The notes under the pieces: generated by a model
Database searches by the model: none
The model's input: only the letters and a program-made list of their open reading frames with translations
Told to the model about the DNA's origin: nothing
Made by a program: the position numbers and the translations under genes
Shown here: positions 25,402 to 34,924 of the stretch, piece after piece
How the letters are laid out: the number at the start of each line of letters is the position of its first letter
Numbering within the stretch: the stretch's first letter is position 1
Source of the DNA: Halomonas getboli
GTDB lineage: Bacteria; Pseudomonadota; Gammaproteobacteria; Pseudomonadales; Halomonadaceae
Direction: 5' to 3'
Length of the DNA: 64,000 bases
Assembly: GCF_023094245.1 (NCBI RefSeq)
Contig: NZ_JALMEW010000011.1
Location: 1-64,000 of the forward strand

Positions 25402-25992
25402 TCAGCGCGCCAGCAGGCCGGCCAGCTCCGGGTCGCGGAAGGCGCGGTTCAGCGCGTCGGAGAGCAGCTCCTCGATCATCGCCTGGTTGGCCTCGCGATC
25501 CGGCTTCACCGCGTACTGCTGGGTGCGCCGCGCGGTGTAGCTGCCGGTATAGGTGGTGCCGTCGTTCTGGGCCTTGGCTTCCAGCACCGCCGTCAGGCGC
25601 ACGCTGCCGACCATCGGCGGGGCATCGCCGCGGCCGTAGTCGAGCCGCTTCAGGGTCAGCGTCAGGCTGGGTCGGCCCGATGCGGCGCCGCGCACGGGCT
25701 GGAAGCCCATGTCGCGCACCGCGCGCTCGGCCTCGGCCTGCAGGCGGGGCGTCAGTTCGCCCGGGTCGACGATCACCACCGCCGTGGAGCCGGCGCTGCC
25801 GGAACGGGTGCCGATCACCGCGTCCTGGCGCGTGTCCCGGGCGGTCACGCTGACCTCCTGGCCGTTGCCGGTGGCCGGCACCTGGACGCTGCGCTTGGGA
25901 TCCGGCGTCAGATAGTGGGGGCCGGCGCAGCCGGCGAGCCAGCTCGTGGCCAGCAGCACCAGGCCGAGGCCGAGAAGGCGTCGAGTCGTCAT
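25402..25992 (-). CDS. YajG-like lipoprotein
   Basis: A 196-residue lipoprotein. The signal peptide ends in the lipobox LAGC (Cys at about residue 22). The body has the YajG features ALTP/LTPDP near the start, TVVIVDPGELTPRLQAEAERAVRDMGF, a strand-rich middle and a C-terminal helix NQAMIEELLSDALNRAFRDPEL. Residue after the Cys is Ala, so outer-membrane sorting is expected. Function in the family is unknown. Confidence 0.85.
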   Translation of the reverse strand: MTTRRLLGLGLVLLATSWLAGCAGPHYLTPDPKRSVQVPATGNGQEVSVTARDTRQDAVIGTRSGSAGSTAVVIVDPGELTPRLQAEAERAVRDMGFQPVRGAASGRPSLTLTLKRLDYGRGDAPPMVGSVRLTAVLEAKAQNDGTTYTGSYTARRTQQYAVKPDREANQAMIEELLSDALNRAFRDPELAGLLAR

Positions 25993-26101
25993 GGGCGGTC
26001 TCCTTGTCGATCGCGAAGGCCCGAGTATAGCGATTCTTCTCGACGCGGATCACGCCGGCGAACGGCCGTGCCGCCGAGCGGTGGCGCGGCCGAGGGGCGG
26101 A

Positions 26102-27847
26102 CTAGAGTCCCATCGCCGAGGAGGTGGAGCGGCGCGGGTCGGCGCCGCCGTAGAAGCGGCCGTCGTCGATCACGATCGACTGGGCCGCGCCCATCGCCGA
26201 CTGCTGGCTGATGGTGTGGCCGCGGGCCTCGAGCAGCGACAGGGTGTCTGGGCTGAAGCCGGCCTCGACGCGCAGCTCGTCGGGCAGCCATTGATGGTGC
26301 AGGCGCGGGGCGGCGACCGCCGACTGGATGTTCATGCCGTGGTCGATCACGTTCATCAGCACCTGCAGGGTGGTGGTGATGATCCGCGAGCCGCCGGGGC
26401 TGCCGGTGATCAGGAAGTTCTCGCCGTCGCGCTTGACGATGGTCGGCGTCATCGACGACAGCATGCGCTTGCCGGGCTCGATCTTGTTGGCTTCGCCGCC
26501 GATCAGGCCGTAGGCGTTGGGCACGCCGGGCTTGGCGGAGAAGTCGTCCATCTCGTTGTTGAGCAGGAAGCCGGCGCCGTCCACGGCGATGCCCGAGCCG
26601 TAGCTGAAGTTGATGGTGTAGGTGTTGGAGACCGCCAGGCCGTCGTCGTCGGCGATCGAGAAGTGGGTGGTCTCGTTGGATTCGTAGGGCACCGGGTCGC
26701 CGGCGGCGATCTCGGCGCTCGGCGTGGCGCGGTCGATGGCGATCTGCTCGCGCAGCTCGTCGGCGTAGGCCTCGGAGGTCAGGCCCTCGAGCGGCACGTC
26801 GACGAAGTCGGTGTCGCCCAGATACTCGGCGCGGTCGGCATAGGCACGCTTCATGGCCTCCGCCATCAGGTGCATGGTGTCGGCGGCGCCGAAGCCCATG
26901 CCGCCGATGTCATAGGCCTCGAGGACGTTGAGGATCTCGACGATATGCACGCCGCCGGAGGAGGGCGGACTCATGGCGTAGACGTCGTAGCCGCGGTAGG
27001 TGCCGTGGCTCGGCTCGCGAATCACCGGCTGGTAGCCGGCCAGGTCCTCGCGGGTGATCAGGCCGTCGTGGCGCTGCATCTCGGCGACGATCAGCTCGGC
27101 GGTCTCGCCCTCGTAGAACTCCCGCGCGCCCTGCTCGGCGAGGCGCTTGAGCGTCGCCGCCAGGTCCGGCTGGCGGAAGGTCTCGCCCGCTTCGTAGGGG
27201 CTGCCGTCCTCCTTGTAGAACATCGCCTTGGTGGCGTCCCATTTCGTCAGGCGCTCGCCGGCCTCGGCCACGCCGTCGACGAAGCGCTGGGGCACCGTGA
27301 AGCCGTCCTCGGCCAGGCGGATCGCCGGCGCCAGCGCCTCGGCCAGGCTCAGGGTGCCGTACTTCTCGAGCGCCAGTGACAGGCCGGCCACGGTGCCCGG
27401 CACGCCGGCGGCGCGGTGGGTGAAGCGCGACCACTCGGCGACGGCGTTGCCGTCCTCGTCCTGGAACATGGTCTCGGTGGCGGCGGCCGGGGCGGTCTCG
27501 CGATAGTCGATGGCGATCACCTCGCCGCTGTCCTCGTCGGAGATCAGCATGAAGCCGCCGCCGCCGATGTTGCCCGAGCGAGGCTGGGTCACCGCCAGGG
27601 CGAAGCCCGCGGTGACGGCGGCGTCGACGGCGTTGCCGCCCTCGGCGAGCACGTCGTGGGCCACCCGGGAGGCCAGGAAGTGGCTGGTCGCCACCATGCC
27701 GTGTTCGCCGACCTCGGGATGGAAGCGTTCGCCCTCGAGGATGGCCGACTGAGCGGCGGCGAGCTGAGGGGCCAGCAGCGCGGCGGCCAGTACGCCGGTG
27801 CCGAGGGTACGGGGCAGAGCAAGATGGGGCAGGGCGGGGATTCGCAT
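26102..27847 (-). CDS. ggt: gamma-glutamyltransferase (glutathione hydrolase)
   Basis: A 581-residue periplasmic proenzyme. A signal peptide ([25 protein letters not shown]) is followed by the large subunit with [32 protein letters not shown]. The self-cleavage site and N-terminal nucleophile Thr of the small subunit are in [23 protein letters not shown], and the substrate-binding SSMTPTIV and TGSPGGSRI loops follow. It removes gamma-glutamyl groups from glutathione. The start at 27847 is chosen because it gives the signal peptide; the open frame runs on upstream. Confidence 0.95.
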   Translation of the reverse strand: MRIPALPHLALPRTLGTGVLAAALLAPQLAAAQSAILEGERFHPEVGEHGMVATSHFLASRVAHDVLAEGGNAVDAAVTAGFALAVTQPRSGNIGGGGFMLISDEDSGEVIAIDYRETAPAAATETMFQDEDGNAVAEWSRFTHRAAGVPGTVAGLSLALEKYGTLSLAEALAPAIRLAEDGFTVPQRFVDGVAEAGERLTKWDATKAMFYKEDGSPYEAGETFRQPDLAATLKRLAEQGAREFYEGETAELIVAEMQRHDGLITREDLAGYQPVIREPSHGTYRGYDVYAMSPPSSGGVHIVEILNVLEAYDIGGMGFGAADTMHLMAEAMKRAYADRAEYLGDTDFVDVPLEGLTSEAYADELREQIAIDRATPSAEIAAGDPVPYESNETTHFSIADDDGLAVSNTYTINFSYGSGIAVDGAGFLLNNEMDDFSAKPGVPNAYGLIGGEANKIEPGKRMLSSMTPTIVKRDGENFLITGSPGGSRIITTTLQVLMNVIDHGMNIQSAVAAPRLHHQWLPDELRVEAGFSPDTLSLLEARGHTISQQSAMGAAQSIVIDDGRFYGGADPRRSTSSAMGL

Positions 27848-27973
27848 GGACGTCTCCGTGTCGCGAAGTGGAGCCTTCACTATCGAAGGCGTGCGGCCGG
27901 GGTGCAAGGCGAGAGCGCGCGATGCTGTTAGAATGCCGTCCACATGACCGTGACCCGACAGGACCCCGTTCCC

Positions 27974-28672
27974 ATGAGCGATTCGACGACCGACTTCAAG
28001 CTTGCCCCCTCGATTCTCTCCGCCGATTTCGCCCGCCTCGGCGCGGAGGTCGACGACGTGCTCGCCTCCGGCGCCGACATCGTGCACTTCGACGTCATGG
28101 ACAATCACTACGTGCCCAACCTGACCATCGGCCCGATGGTCTGCGAGGCGCTGCGCAAGCACGGCGTGACCGCCCCCATCGACGCCCATCTGATGGTCAA
28201 GCCGGTGGATCGGCTGATCGGCGATTTCATCGACGCCGGCGCCAGCTACATCACCTTCCATCCCGAGGCCTCGGAGCACATCGACCGCTCGCTTCAGCTG
28301 ATCCGCGACGGCGGCTGCCAGGCCGGCCTGGTGTTCAATCCGGCCACGCCGCTGTCGTATCTCGACTACGTGATGGACAAGGTCGACATGGTGCTGCTGA
28401 TGAGCGTCAATCCGGGCTTCGGCGGCCAGTCGTTCATTCCCGGCACCCTCGACAAGCTGCGCGAGGCGCGCCGTCGCATCGATGCTTCGGGTCGCCCGAT
28501 TCGCCTGCAGATCGACGGCGGGGTCAAGGTCGACAACATCGCCGAGATCGCCCGCGCCGGTGCCGACACCTTCGTCGCCGGCTCGGCGGTGTTCAAGGCC
28601 CGCAACGAGGCCGATCCGAACCGCTACGACGGCATCATCGCCGACTTCCGTCGCGCCCTGGCCGAGGCCTGA
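27974..28672 (+). CDS. rpe: ribulose-phosphate 3-epimerase
   Basis: A 232-residue TIM-barrel epimerase for the pentose phosphate pathway. Metal ligands are in [12 protein letters not shown] and DAHLMV; catalytic Asp residues lie in DVMD and QIDGGVK; GFGGQSF is the phosphate loop. The ATG at 27974 gives the standard N-terminus; an in-frame ATG ten codons upstream at 27944 is an alternative. In Pseudomonas rpe lies next to gph and trpE; here three other genes separate them. Confidence 0.95.
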   Translation: MSDSTTDFKLAPSILSADFARLGAEVDDVLASGADIVHFDVMDNHYVPNLTIGPMVCEALRKHGVTAPIDAHLMVKPVDRLIGDFIDAGASYITFHPEASEHIDRSLQLIRDGGCQAGLVFNPATPLSYLDYVMDKVDMVLLMSVNPGFGGQSFIPGTLDKLREARRRIDASGRPIRLQIDGGVKVDNIAEIARAGADTFVAGSAVFKARNEADPNRYDGIIADFRRALAEA

Positions 28673-28674
28673 GC

Positions 28675-28971
28675 GTGACGGACCAGGCCGCCCCGCGCTG
28701 GCATCTCTACCTGATCGAGACGGCGGCCGGGGCGCTCTACACCGGCATCACCACCGACGTGACGCGGCGCCTCGCCGAGCATCGCGCCGGTCGGGGCGCC
28801 AAGGCCCTGCGTGGCAAGGGCCCGTTGCATCTGGTATATCACGAATGCATCGGCGAACGCGGCGAGGCACTGCGCCGCGAGGCGGCGATGAAACGTCTCA
28901 GCCCCGCGGCCAAGCGCCGTTGGCTGGCCGAGCGGCACGCCATTCGGGCAAGCGGGGAATCCTTCCCCTAG
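28675..28971 (+). CDS. GIY-YIG nuclease-domain protein (YhbQ type)
   Basis: A 98-residue protein consisting of a single GIY-YIG domain: [48 protein letters not shown], with the catalytic Arg in TRRLAEH and the Glu in [10 protein letters not shown]. It starts with GTG two bases after the rpe stop, so translation is likely coupled. YhbQ-like proteins have structure-selective nuclease activity in some reports; the cellular role is unclear. Confidence 0.88.
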   Translation: MTDQAAPRWHLYLIETAAGALYTGITTDVTRRLAEHRAGRGAKALRGKGPLHLVYHECIGERGEALRREAAMKRLSPAAKRRWLAERHAIRASGESFP

Positions 28972-29041
28972 GCTGTGTCGATAGCGTCGGCCGGGCGCCG
29001 TCGCGACCTCCGACATGGCCCCAACATGACAGGGAGAGCCT

Positions 29042-29887
29042 ATGGACCTTCAAGGAATCATCGACTTCGTGCAGTTTCAGGGCACGAACCTGGCCGTCAA
29101 TCTGGTGGCGGCACTGGCCATCTTCGTGGTCGGCCGCTGGGTGGTGAAGCTGCTGCATTCGCTCAGCGTCAAGGCCATGCAGCGTGGCAATCTCGACCCG
29201 CTGCTGGTCAAGTTCCTGGGCAACATCCTCTATGCGCTGCTGATGATCTTCGTGGTGCTGGCGGCGATCAGCCAGGTCGGCATCCAGACCACCTCGCTGA
29301 TCGCGGTGATCGGTGCCGCCGGTCTGGCGGTGGGGCTGGCGCTGCAGGGCTCGCTGGCCAACTTCGCCGCCGGCGTGCTGGTGATCATCTTCCGCCCCTA
29401 CAAGATCGGCGACTACGTGGAGGCCGGCGGCGTGGCCGGTACCATCGACGACGTGCAGATCTTCACCACCGAGCTGAAGACCGCGGACAACCGCAAGATC
29501 ATCGTGCCCAACGGCCAGATGATGAGCGGCGCCATCACCAACTATTCCAGCCACGACACCCGCCGGGTGGACCTGGTGGTCGGGGTCGGTTACGACGACG
29601 ATATCGATGTCGTGCGTCGGGTGCTGGAAGGCGTGGTGGCCGACGATCCCCGCGTGCTGGCCGAGCCCGCGCCCAACATCCGCATGAGCGCCATGGGCGA
29701 CTCCTCCGTCAGCTGGATCGTGCGTCCCTGGGTCAAGGCCGCGGACTACTGGAGCGTCTACTGGGAGATGACCGAGGAGATCAAGCGCCGCTTCGACGCC
29801 GAGGGCATCAGCATTCCCTTCCCGCAGCGCGACGTGCACGTCTATCACCATCCCGAGAAGGACGGCGAGGCGAGCCTCGAGCGCTGA
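29042..29887 (+). CDS. mscS: small-conductance mechanosensitive channel
   Basis: A 281-residue channel of the MscS type with three membrane helices; the pore helix TM3 is GAAGLAVGLALQGSLANFAAGVLVIIFRP. The beta domain follows with FTTELKTADNRKIIVPNG, and the C-terminal cage ends at FPQRDVHVYHHP. Length is close to E. coli MscS (286). It releases solutes on osmotic downshift, important in a halophile. Confidence 0.94.
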   Translation: MDLQGIIDFVQFQGTNLAVNLVAALAIFVVGRWVVKLLHSLSVKAMQRGNLDPLLVKFLGNILYALLMIFVVLAAISQVGIQTTSLIAVIGAAGLAVGLALQGSLANFAAGVLVIIFRPYKIGDYVEAGGVAGTIDDVQIFTTELKTADNRKIIVPNGQMMSGAITNYSSHDTRRVDLVVGVGYDDDIDVVRRVLEGVVADDPRVLAEPAPNIRMSAMGDSSVSWIVRPWVKAADYWSVYWEMTEEIKRRFDAEGISIPFPQRDVHVYHHPEKDGEASLER

Positions 29888-29914
29888 GTCTCACGCGCCG
29901 ATCTGCATGCTCGA

Positions 29915-29956
29915 AAACGACACGGGCCCCGGCATTTGCCGGGGCCCGTGTCGTTT
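29915..29956. terminator. bidirectional terminator between mscS and ndh
   Basis: A perfect 20-bp stem (AAACGACACGGGCCCCGGCA and its complement) with a TT loop lies between the converging mscS and ndh genes. The A-rich left end and T-rich right end give a short U-tract in both directions. Confidence 0.85.
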
Positions 29957-29974
29957 CAGGCGGTGTTCACTGTC

Positions 29975-31270
29975 TCAATGGAGTTTCAGGCGCGGCTTGA
30001 GGAACCGGTTCAGTCCGTCGACGACGACCATCAGGCCGGTCTTCAGCGCGCCGTGAATCGCCCGCTGGTGCATGCGGTAGAGCGAGGCGTAGAAGAACTT
30101 GGCCAGGTGGCCCTCGATGAACAGGCTGCGCGCCGAGGCGCCGCGCATCAGGCTGCCGATGGCGTCGAAATGGGCCAGCGAGATCAGCGAGCCGCGGTCG
30201 CGGAACACGAACGGCTTGAGCGGCTTGTCGTCCAGCCGGGCCAGCAGGTTCTTGTACAGGCGATCGGCCTGCTGGTGGGCGGCCTGGGCCCGCGGCGGCA
30301 CCGTGGAGCCGTCCGCCTGGGGGCAGCTGGCGCAGTCGCCGAAGGCGAAGACGTGCTCGTCGTCGAGGCTTTGGAGCGTGGCGTCGACCTTGAGGCGATG
30401 GTTGCGCTCGGTGGACATCCCGAGCTCCGAAAGCAGTGCCGGCGCCTTGATGCCGGCCGCCCAGACGCCGAGGTCGATATCGATGCGCTCGCCGTCGGCG
30501 GTGATGATGGCCTCGTCGTTGACCTCGGTGACGCGGGTGCCGACGTGAACGTTGACGCCCAGGCGTTCCAGCTCGGCGTGAACGGCGCCGCTGATGCGCT
30601 CGGGCAGCGCGGGCAGCACCTTGGGCGCGGCCTCGATCAGGTGGACCTCGAGATGGGCGCTGTCCAGGGTGGTGAAGCCGTAGCTGTTGAGCATCTGGGA
30701 GGCGCCGTAAAGCTCGGCAGCCAGTTCCACGCCGGTGGCGCCGGCGCCGATGATGCCGACCACCATTTTCGCCGAGGGCTCGCAGGCGGTGTTGTAGCGC
30801 AGGAAGGCGTTGAGCATCGACTGGCGGAACAGCTCGGCCTGATGGGGGCTGTCGAGGAAGTGGCAGTGCTCGGCGACGCCGGGGGTGCCGAAGTCGTTGC
30901 TGACGCTGCCCAGGGAGAGCACGAGTTCGTCGTAGGGAAGGGTGCGGGCGGGGAGGACTTCTTCGCCGTCGTCGTCCAGCACCGGCGCCAGGGTCAGGGT
31001 GCGTGCTTCGCGGTCGAGGTCGGTCAGGGTGCCGAGCTGAAACTGATAGCCGTGGGCGCGGGCGTGGCCCTGGTAGGAAATTTCATCGAGCCCGGAATCC
31101 AGTGCCCCGGTGGCGACTTCGTGAAGCAGAGGCTTCCAGATATGGGTGGGGTTGCGATCGACGAGTACGATCTCGGCGCGCTTGCGCTTGCCGAGCTTGC
31201 GGCCGAGCCGGGTCACCAGCTCGAGTCCGCCCGCACCTCCGCCGACCACCACGATGCGTGGTAGTGTCAT
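29975..31270 (-). CDS. ndh: type II NADH dehydrogenase
   Basis: A 431-residue single-subunit, non-proton-pumping NADH:quinone oxidoreductase. The FAD-binding GGGAGGLELV is at residues about 10-19, the NAD-binding GIIGAGATGVELAAELYG at about 165-182, and the AFGDCASC FAD motif at about 310. The C-terminal region has the amphipathic membrane-binding segments. It regenerates NAD for the neighbouring catabolic routes. Confidence 0.95.
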   Translation of the reverse strand: MTLPRIVVVGGGAGGLELVTRLGRKLGKRKRAEIVLVDRNPTHIWKPLLHEVATGALDSGLDEISYQGHARAHGYQFQLGTLTDLDREARTLTLAPVLDDDGEEVLPARTLPYDELVLSLGSVSNDFGTPGVAEHCHFLDSPHQAELFRQSMLNAFLRYNTACEPSAKMVVGIIGAGATGVELAAELYGASQMLNSYGFTTLDSAHLEVHLIEAAPKVLPALPERISGAVHAELERLGVNVHVGTRVTEVNDEAIITADGERIDIDLGVWAAGIKAPALLSELGMSTERNHRLKVDATLQSLDDEHVFAFGDCASCPQADGSTVPPRAQAAHQQADRLYKNLLARLDDKPLKPFVFRDRGSLISLAHFDAIGSLMRGASARSLFIEGHLAKFFYASLYRMHQRAIHGALKTGLMVVVDGLNRFLKPRLKLH

Positions 31271-31565
31271 GAAGACTCCTGACTGAATGCGTAAAGGGAC
31301 GTGGCAAAGAGTTGCCCAGGTCAGGGCTCAGGCCTCGATACGGCGGTCGGGCGTCACGGCGGTCGTCGTTGGCGTCCGGCCGAGGTAGGGGACATGCCCT
31401 GTAGTCGGCAACGGCTGGCCTTAGCATAACGCTGCGACCGGCGTCTGCCTATGGGCGACAGGGAAAAAAACGGTATTTTCTCGTAATATTACATGCATGA
31501 TCTCGGGGTGGCCGGCGAGCGCCGGCCTCAAGGACATGCAGACAATGGAAGGGAGAGACGCGCCC
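31271..31565. promoter_or_regulatory. divergent promoter region between ndh and gph
   Basis: About 295 bases without a gene. An AT-rich segment at 31464-31500 carries a perfect palindrome GTAATATTAC (31483-31492) next to ATGCAT. The A-run at 31464-31470 and GGTATTTTC suggest promoter DNA. Confidence 0.35.
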
Positions 31566-32231
31566 ATGCACGCTTGCCTGGAAGGCATCACCCTGGTCGC
31601 CTTCGACCTGGACGGCACCCTGGTCGATTCGGTGCCCGATCTCGCCGCGGCGGTGGATGCCGCCCTGGTCGATCTGGCACTCCCCGCGGCCGGCGAGCAC
31701 AAGGTGCGCGACTGGGTCGGCAACGGCTCGCGGGTGCTGGTGGAGCGCGCCCTGACCGACGCCCTGGGCGAGGCGCCGGCCCAGGCGTTTCTGGACACCG
31801 CTCACGAGGGCTTCCTGGCGCGCTACGGCGAGGCGCCCTGCGCGCGAACTCGCCTGTATTCCGGCGTGCGCGAGGCGCTGGAGGGGCTCTCCGCCAGCGG
31901 CCGGCGGCTGGTGCTGGTGACCAACAAGCCCGAGGCCTTCATCGCGCCGATCCTCGAGGCCACCGGCATCGCCGAGCATTTCTCGCTGTGCCTGGGCGGC
32001 GACAGTCTGCCGCGCCGAAAGCCCGATCCGCTGCCGCTGATCCACGCCGCCGAGCGCTTCGACGTGGCCCCCGGCCGCTGCCTGATGGTCGGCGATTCGC
32101 GCCACGACATCGCCGCGGGCCGGGCGGCGGGCTTCCGTACCCTGGCCGTGCCCTACGGCTACAATCACGGCGAGCCGGTGGCGGCGAGCGGGCCGGATGC
32201 GACGGTTGAATCGCTGGCACAACTCGTTTAA
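31566..32231 (+). CDS. gph: phosphoglycolate phosphatase
   Basis: A 221-residue HAD-family phosphatase. HAD motif I is AFDLDGTLVDSVPDL at the N-terminus, motif II VTNKP, motif III Lys in RRKPDPLP and motif IV MVGDSRHD. It removes phosphate from 2-phosphoglycolate. The start at 31566 is preferred because GGGAGAG lies just upstream; longer forms from 31497 or 31545 are possible. It precedes trpE, as in Pseudomonas. Confidence 0.92.
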   Translation: MHACLEGITLVAFDLDGTLVDSVPDLAAAVDAALVDLALPAAGEHKVRDWVGNGSRVLVERALTDALGEAPAQAFLDTAHEGFLARYGEAPCARTRLYSGVREALEGLSASGRRLVLVTNKPEAFIAPILEATGIAEHFSLCLGGDSLPRRKPDPLPLIHAAERFDVAPGRCLMVGDSRHDIAAGRAAGFRTLAVPYGYNHGEPVAASGPDATVESLAQLV

Positions 32232-32256
32232 TGTGAATCGAGTTGCGCTATAACGA
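32225..32256 (+). promoter_or_regulatory. candidate trpE promoter
   Basis: Directly after gph, TTTAAT (32228-32233) and TATAAC (32250-32255) are 16 bases apart in AT-rich DNA, a plausible but weak -35/-10 pair that precedes the leader peptide candidate. The surrounding region to 32285 is the most AT-rich of this part of the window. Confidence 0.35.
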
Positions 32257-32317
32257 TGTAATTATTGATTATTTTTCGTTATATGCGATTCCGCCACTGC
32301 CGATGGAACTCCGCATC

Positions 32318-32395
32318 ATGCCGGCCTTTTCCGTATCCTCGATTGTCTTCCGCCTTCCCCGTGCCACCGGCATGCTCGGCGGCTGGCGATGGTGA
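32318..32395 (+). CDS. candidate trpE leader peptide, 25 residues ending GGWRW
   Basis: An ATG frame of 25 codons ends in GGC GGC TGG CGA TGG TGA, that is two Trp codons as residues 23 and 25 right before the stop. A weak GGA lies about ten bases upstream. It is 81 bases ahead of trpE, after a plausible promoter. The spacer has possible stems (for example GGCG-ATGGTGA-CGCC over the Trp codons, and an imperfect stem around ACGGCGCCCTTCGGG) but no T-run, so a transcription terminator is not evident. A shorter start at 32372 is possible. Confidence 0.45.
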   Translation: MPAFSVSSIVFRLPRATGMLGGWRW

Positions 32396-32476
32396 CGCCC
32401 GCTGCCTGAGACGGCGCCCTTCGGGTCGACCGTCCCCGCTCACCGTCGCACACCCTGATATCGAGGATACGGGCCC

Positions 32477-33967
32477 ATGATGACCCCCGAACGCTTCCAG
32501 TCCCTGGCCGAGTCCGGCTACAACCGCATCCCGGTCACCCGCGAGGTGCTGGCCGATCTCGACACGCCGCTGTCCACCTACCTCAAGCTCGCCGACGCGC
32601 CCTGGACCTTCCTGCTGGAATCCGTGCAGGGCGGCGAGAAGTGGGGCCGCTACTCGATCATCGGCCTGCCGTGCCAGGAGCGCATCGAGGTGCGTGGCTT
32701 CCAGGTCACGCACGTCATCGACGGCGAGGCCCAGGGCGTGACCGAGGTCGAGGACCCGCTGGCCTGGATCGAGGCCTTCCAGGCGCGCTTCAAGGTGCCG
32801 CGCCTGGACGATCAACCGCGCTTCGACGGCGGCCTGGTGGGCTACTTCGGCTACGACACCATCCGCTATATCGAACCGCGCCTGAGCGGAGTGGAAAAGC
32901 CCGATCCCATCGGCGTGCCCGATATCCTGCTGATGGTCTGCAACGACCTGGTGGTGTTCGATAATCTCTCCGGGCGGCTGACGCTGTGGACCCACGCCGA
33001 TCCGGCCGAGCCCGAGGCCTACGAGCGCGCCGTGGCGCGCCTCGACGCCCTCGAGGAGCAGCTGCGCGGGGCGGTGCTCGACGCCCGCAGCCCCGGCACC
33101 GGCGGCCGGGCGGTGGAGGAGGGGCACTTCACCTCCGGTTTCACCGAGGCCGGCTTCAAGTCGGCGGTGGAGACGATCAAGGAATACGTGCTGGCCGGCG
33201 ACATCATGCAGTGCGTGCCCTCCCAGCGCATGTCGATTCCCTATCAGGCGCCGCCGCTGGATCTGTACCGCGCGCTGCGCAGTCTCAACCCCTCGCCCTA
33301 CATGTTCTACTTCGACCTGGGCGATCATCAGGTGGTGGGCTCCTCGCCGGAGATTCTGACCCGCCTCGAGGAGGGCGAGGTCACCGTGCGCCCGATCGCC
33401 GGCACTCGGGTGCGCGGACGCACCGAGGCCGAGGATCAGGCGCTCGAGGCCGACCTGCTGAACGACCCCAAGGAGTGCGCCGAGCACCTGATGCTGATCG
33501 ACCTGGGGCGCAACGACGTGGGCCGCATCTGCGAGACCGGCTCGGTGACCGTCACCGACAACATGGCCGTCGAGCGCTACTCCCACGTCATGCACATCGT
33601 GTCCCAGGTCACCGGAAGGCTGCGGCCCGGGCTGACCGCCATGGACGCGCTGCGCGCCACCTTCCCGGCGGGCACGCTGTCCGGGGCGCCGAAGATCCGT
33701 GCCATGGAGATCATCGACGAGCTGGAGCCGGTCAAGCGTGGCGTCTACTCCGGCGCCGTGGGTTACCTGTCCTGGCACGGCAACATGGACACCGCCATCG
33801 CCATTCGCACCGCGGTGATCAAGGACGGCGAGCTGCACGTCCAGGCCGGCGCCGGCGTGGTGGCCGATTCCGTGCCCGAGATGGAATGGCAGGAGACCCT
33901 CAACAAGGGGCGGGCGCTGTTCCGCGCCGTGGCCATGGCCGAGCGTGGCCTGGACAATCTCGAGTGA
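32477..33967 (+). CDS. trpE: anthranilate synthase component I
   Basis: A 496-residue chorismate-binding enzyme making anthranilate with glutamine-derived ammonia from TrpG. The N-terminal domain contains the feedback site region [18 protein letters not shown] (the LLES motif binds tryptophan). The catalytic domain has [45 protein letters not shown] and [18 protein letters not shown]. It is separated from trpG by a 340-base leader region rather than being fused or overlapping. Confidence 0.97.
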   Translation: MMTPERFQSLAESGYNRIPVTREVLADLDTPLSTYLKLADAPWTFLLESVQGGEKWGRYSIIGLPCQERIEVRGFQVTHVIDGEAQGVTEVEDPLAWIEAFQARFKVPRLDDQPRFDGGLVGYFGYDTIRYIEPRLSGVEKPDPIGVPDILLMVCNDLVVFDNLSGRLTLWTHADPAEPEAYERAVARLDALEEQLRGAVLDARSPGTGGRAVEEGHFTSGFTEAGFKSAVETIKEYVLAGDIMQCVPSQRMSIPYQAPPLDLYRALRSLNPSPYMFYFDLGDHQVVGSSPEILTRLEEGEVTVRPIAGTRVRGRTEAEDQALEADLLNDPKECAEHLMLIDLGRNDVGRICETGSVTVTDNMAVERYSHVMHIVSQVTGRLRPGLTAMDALRATFPAGTLSGAPKIRAMEIIDELEPVKRGVYSGAVGYLSWHGNMDTAIAIRTAVIKDGELHVQAGAGVVADSVPEMEWQETLNKGRALFRAVAMAERGLDNLE

Positions 33968-34018
33968 GGTCGGCTCGAGCCAGCGCCTCTCGAACAGACG
34001 CCTCTCGAACGCGCGCGA

Positions 34019-34038
34019 GGCCCCGTCACTCCGGGGCC
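34019..34038 (+). terminator. hairpin after trpE
   Basis: A 7-bp stem GGCCCCG / CGGGGCC with a 6-base loop lies 51 bases downstream of trpE. No T-run follows. Upstream of it, the 12-mer CGCCTCTCGAAC occurs twice (33984-33995 and 33999-34010). Confidence 0.4.
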
Positions 34039-34046
34039 CGGGCATC

Positions 34047-34052
34047 TTGACA
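34047..34052 (+). promoter_or_regulatory. -35-like box of the trpGDC leader
   Basis: A consensus TTGACA lies 32 bases before the leader peptide ATG. A well-spaced -10 is not obvious; TATGAC at 34074 is 21 bases away, longer than usual. A promoter here is likely because the attenuator follows. Confidence 0.35.
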
Positions 34053-34083
34053 GGGTCGGCCGGCGGCGAGCACTATGACGAGC

Positions 34084-34134
34084 ATGAACATATCCGATCA
34101 GACATTCGGCCCGATGGCGTGGTGGCGCTCCTGA
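34084..34134 (+). CDS. trpL: trp leader peptide (MNISDQTFGPMAWWRS)
   Basis: A 16-codon frame contains tandem Trp codons (residues 13-14) close to its stop, the hallmark of a trp attenuator. An in-frame ATG three codons upstream (34075) is an alternative start. It is followed by the attenuator hairpins and then trpG. When charged tRNA-Trp is short, ribosomes should stall at the WW codons (34120-34125) and favour read-through. Confidence 0.82.
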   Translation: MNISDQTFGPMAWWRS

Positions 34135-34141
34135 GCGAAGG

Positions 34142-34191
34142 GGCGGCACGCTTGCGACCGAAGAAAATGCCGCCGCCAGGGCGGCATTTTT
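34142..34191 (+). terminator. trpGDC attenuator (antiterminator and terminator)
   Basis: Segment 2, GGCGGCA at 34142-34148, and segment 4, the same GGCGGCA at 34180-34186, compete for segment 3, TGCCGCC at 34168-34174. The 3:4 pairing extends to an 11-bp stem (AAAATGCCGCC / GGCGGCATTTT, loop GCCAG) ending in a T-run, a classical terminator. Segment 2 also overlaps CACGC (34147-34151), which can pair with GCGTG at 34117-34121 over the first Trp codon, giving the 1:2 structure. Confidence 0.85.
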
Positions 34192-34307
34192 GTGTCTATT
34201 GATCCCTGTACGGCTGGCGCAGGTACCGCGAACGATCTGGATAAGATCCTGGGTAACGAATAGAACCCGAAAATAGAAACCACTGTAAAATCAAGGACTC
34301 TATCGCC

Positions 34308-34892
34308 ATGTCCGTGCTGATGATCGACAATTACGACAGCTTCACCTTCAACGTCGTGCAGTACCTGGGGGAGCTCGGCGCCGAGGTGGTGACCCATCGC
34401 AACGATGCCATCACCCTGGAGCAGATCGAGGCGCTGGCGCCCAGCCATCTGGTGGTCTCGCCGGGCCCCTGCACGCCCAACGAGGCAGGCATCTCCATGG
34501 AGGCGATCCGCCATTTCGCCGGCCGCCTGCCGATCCTCGGCATCTGCCTGGGTCACCAGGCCATCGGGCAGGTGTTCGGCGGCCGGGTGGGCCGCGCACC
34601 GCAGGTGATGCACGGCAAGACCTCGCGCATTCGCCACACCGGCCTCGGCGTGTTTGAGGGCCTCGAGGACCCGCTGGAGGTGACCCGCTACCATTCGCTG
34701 GTGGTGGATCGCGACAGCCTGCCGGACTGCCTGGAGATCACCTCCTGGACCGACGAGGACGATGTGACCCCGGGGCTGATCATGGGCATGCGCCATCGCG
34801 AGCTCGACATCGAAGGCGTCCAGTTCCACCCGGAATCGATCCTGACCCGCCAGGGCCACGAGCTTCTGGCCAACTTTCTCAAGCGTCGCTGA
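34308..34892 (+). CDS. trpG: anthranilate synthase component II (glutamine amidotransferase)
   Basis: A 194-residue class I glutamine amidotransferase. It starts [27 protein letters not shown]; the nucleophile Cys is in [15 protein letters not shown] and the His-Glu pair in VQFHPESIL. It probably serves both TrpE and the PabB encoded at 54883, as no separate pabA is seen, which is inference. It heads trpGDC behind an attenuator. Confidence 0.95.
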   Translation: MSVLMIDNYDSFTFNVVQYLGELGAEVVTHRNDAITLEQIEALAPSHLVVSPGPCTPNEAGISMEAIRHFAGRLPILGICLGHQAIGQVFGGRVGRAPQVMHGKTSRIRHTGLGVFEGLEDPLEVTRYHSLVVDRDSLPDCLEITSWTDEDDVTPGLIMGMRHRELDIEGVQFHPESILTRQGHELLANFLKRR

Positions 34893-34924
34893 ATCGCTGC
34901 CACTGCCACAAGGAGACGACGGCC

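Noticed and set aside
32265-32480. 71-codon frame just before trpE
   Set aside because: It overlaps the trpE start in another frame, lacks a ribosome site and is Arg/Pro/Cys-rich; the shorter Trp-containing leader frame is a better explanation.
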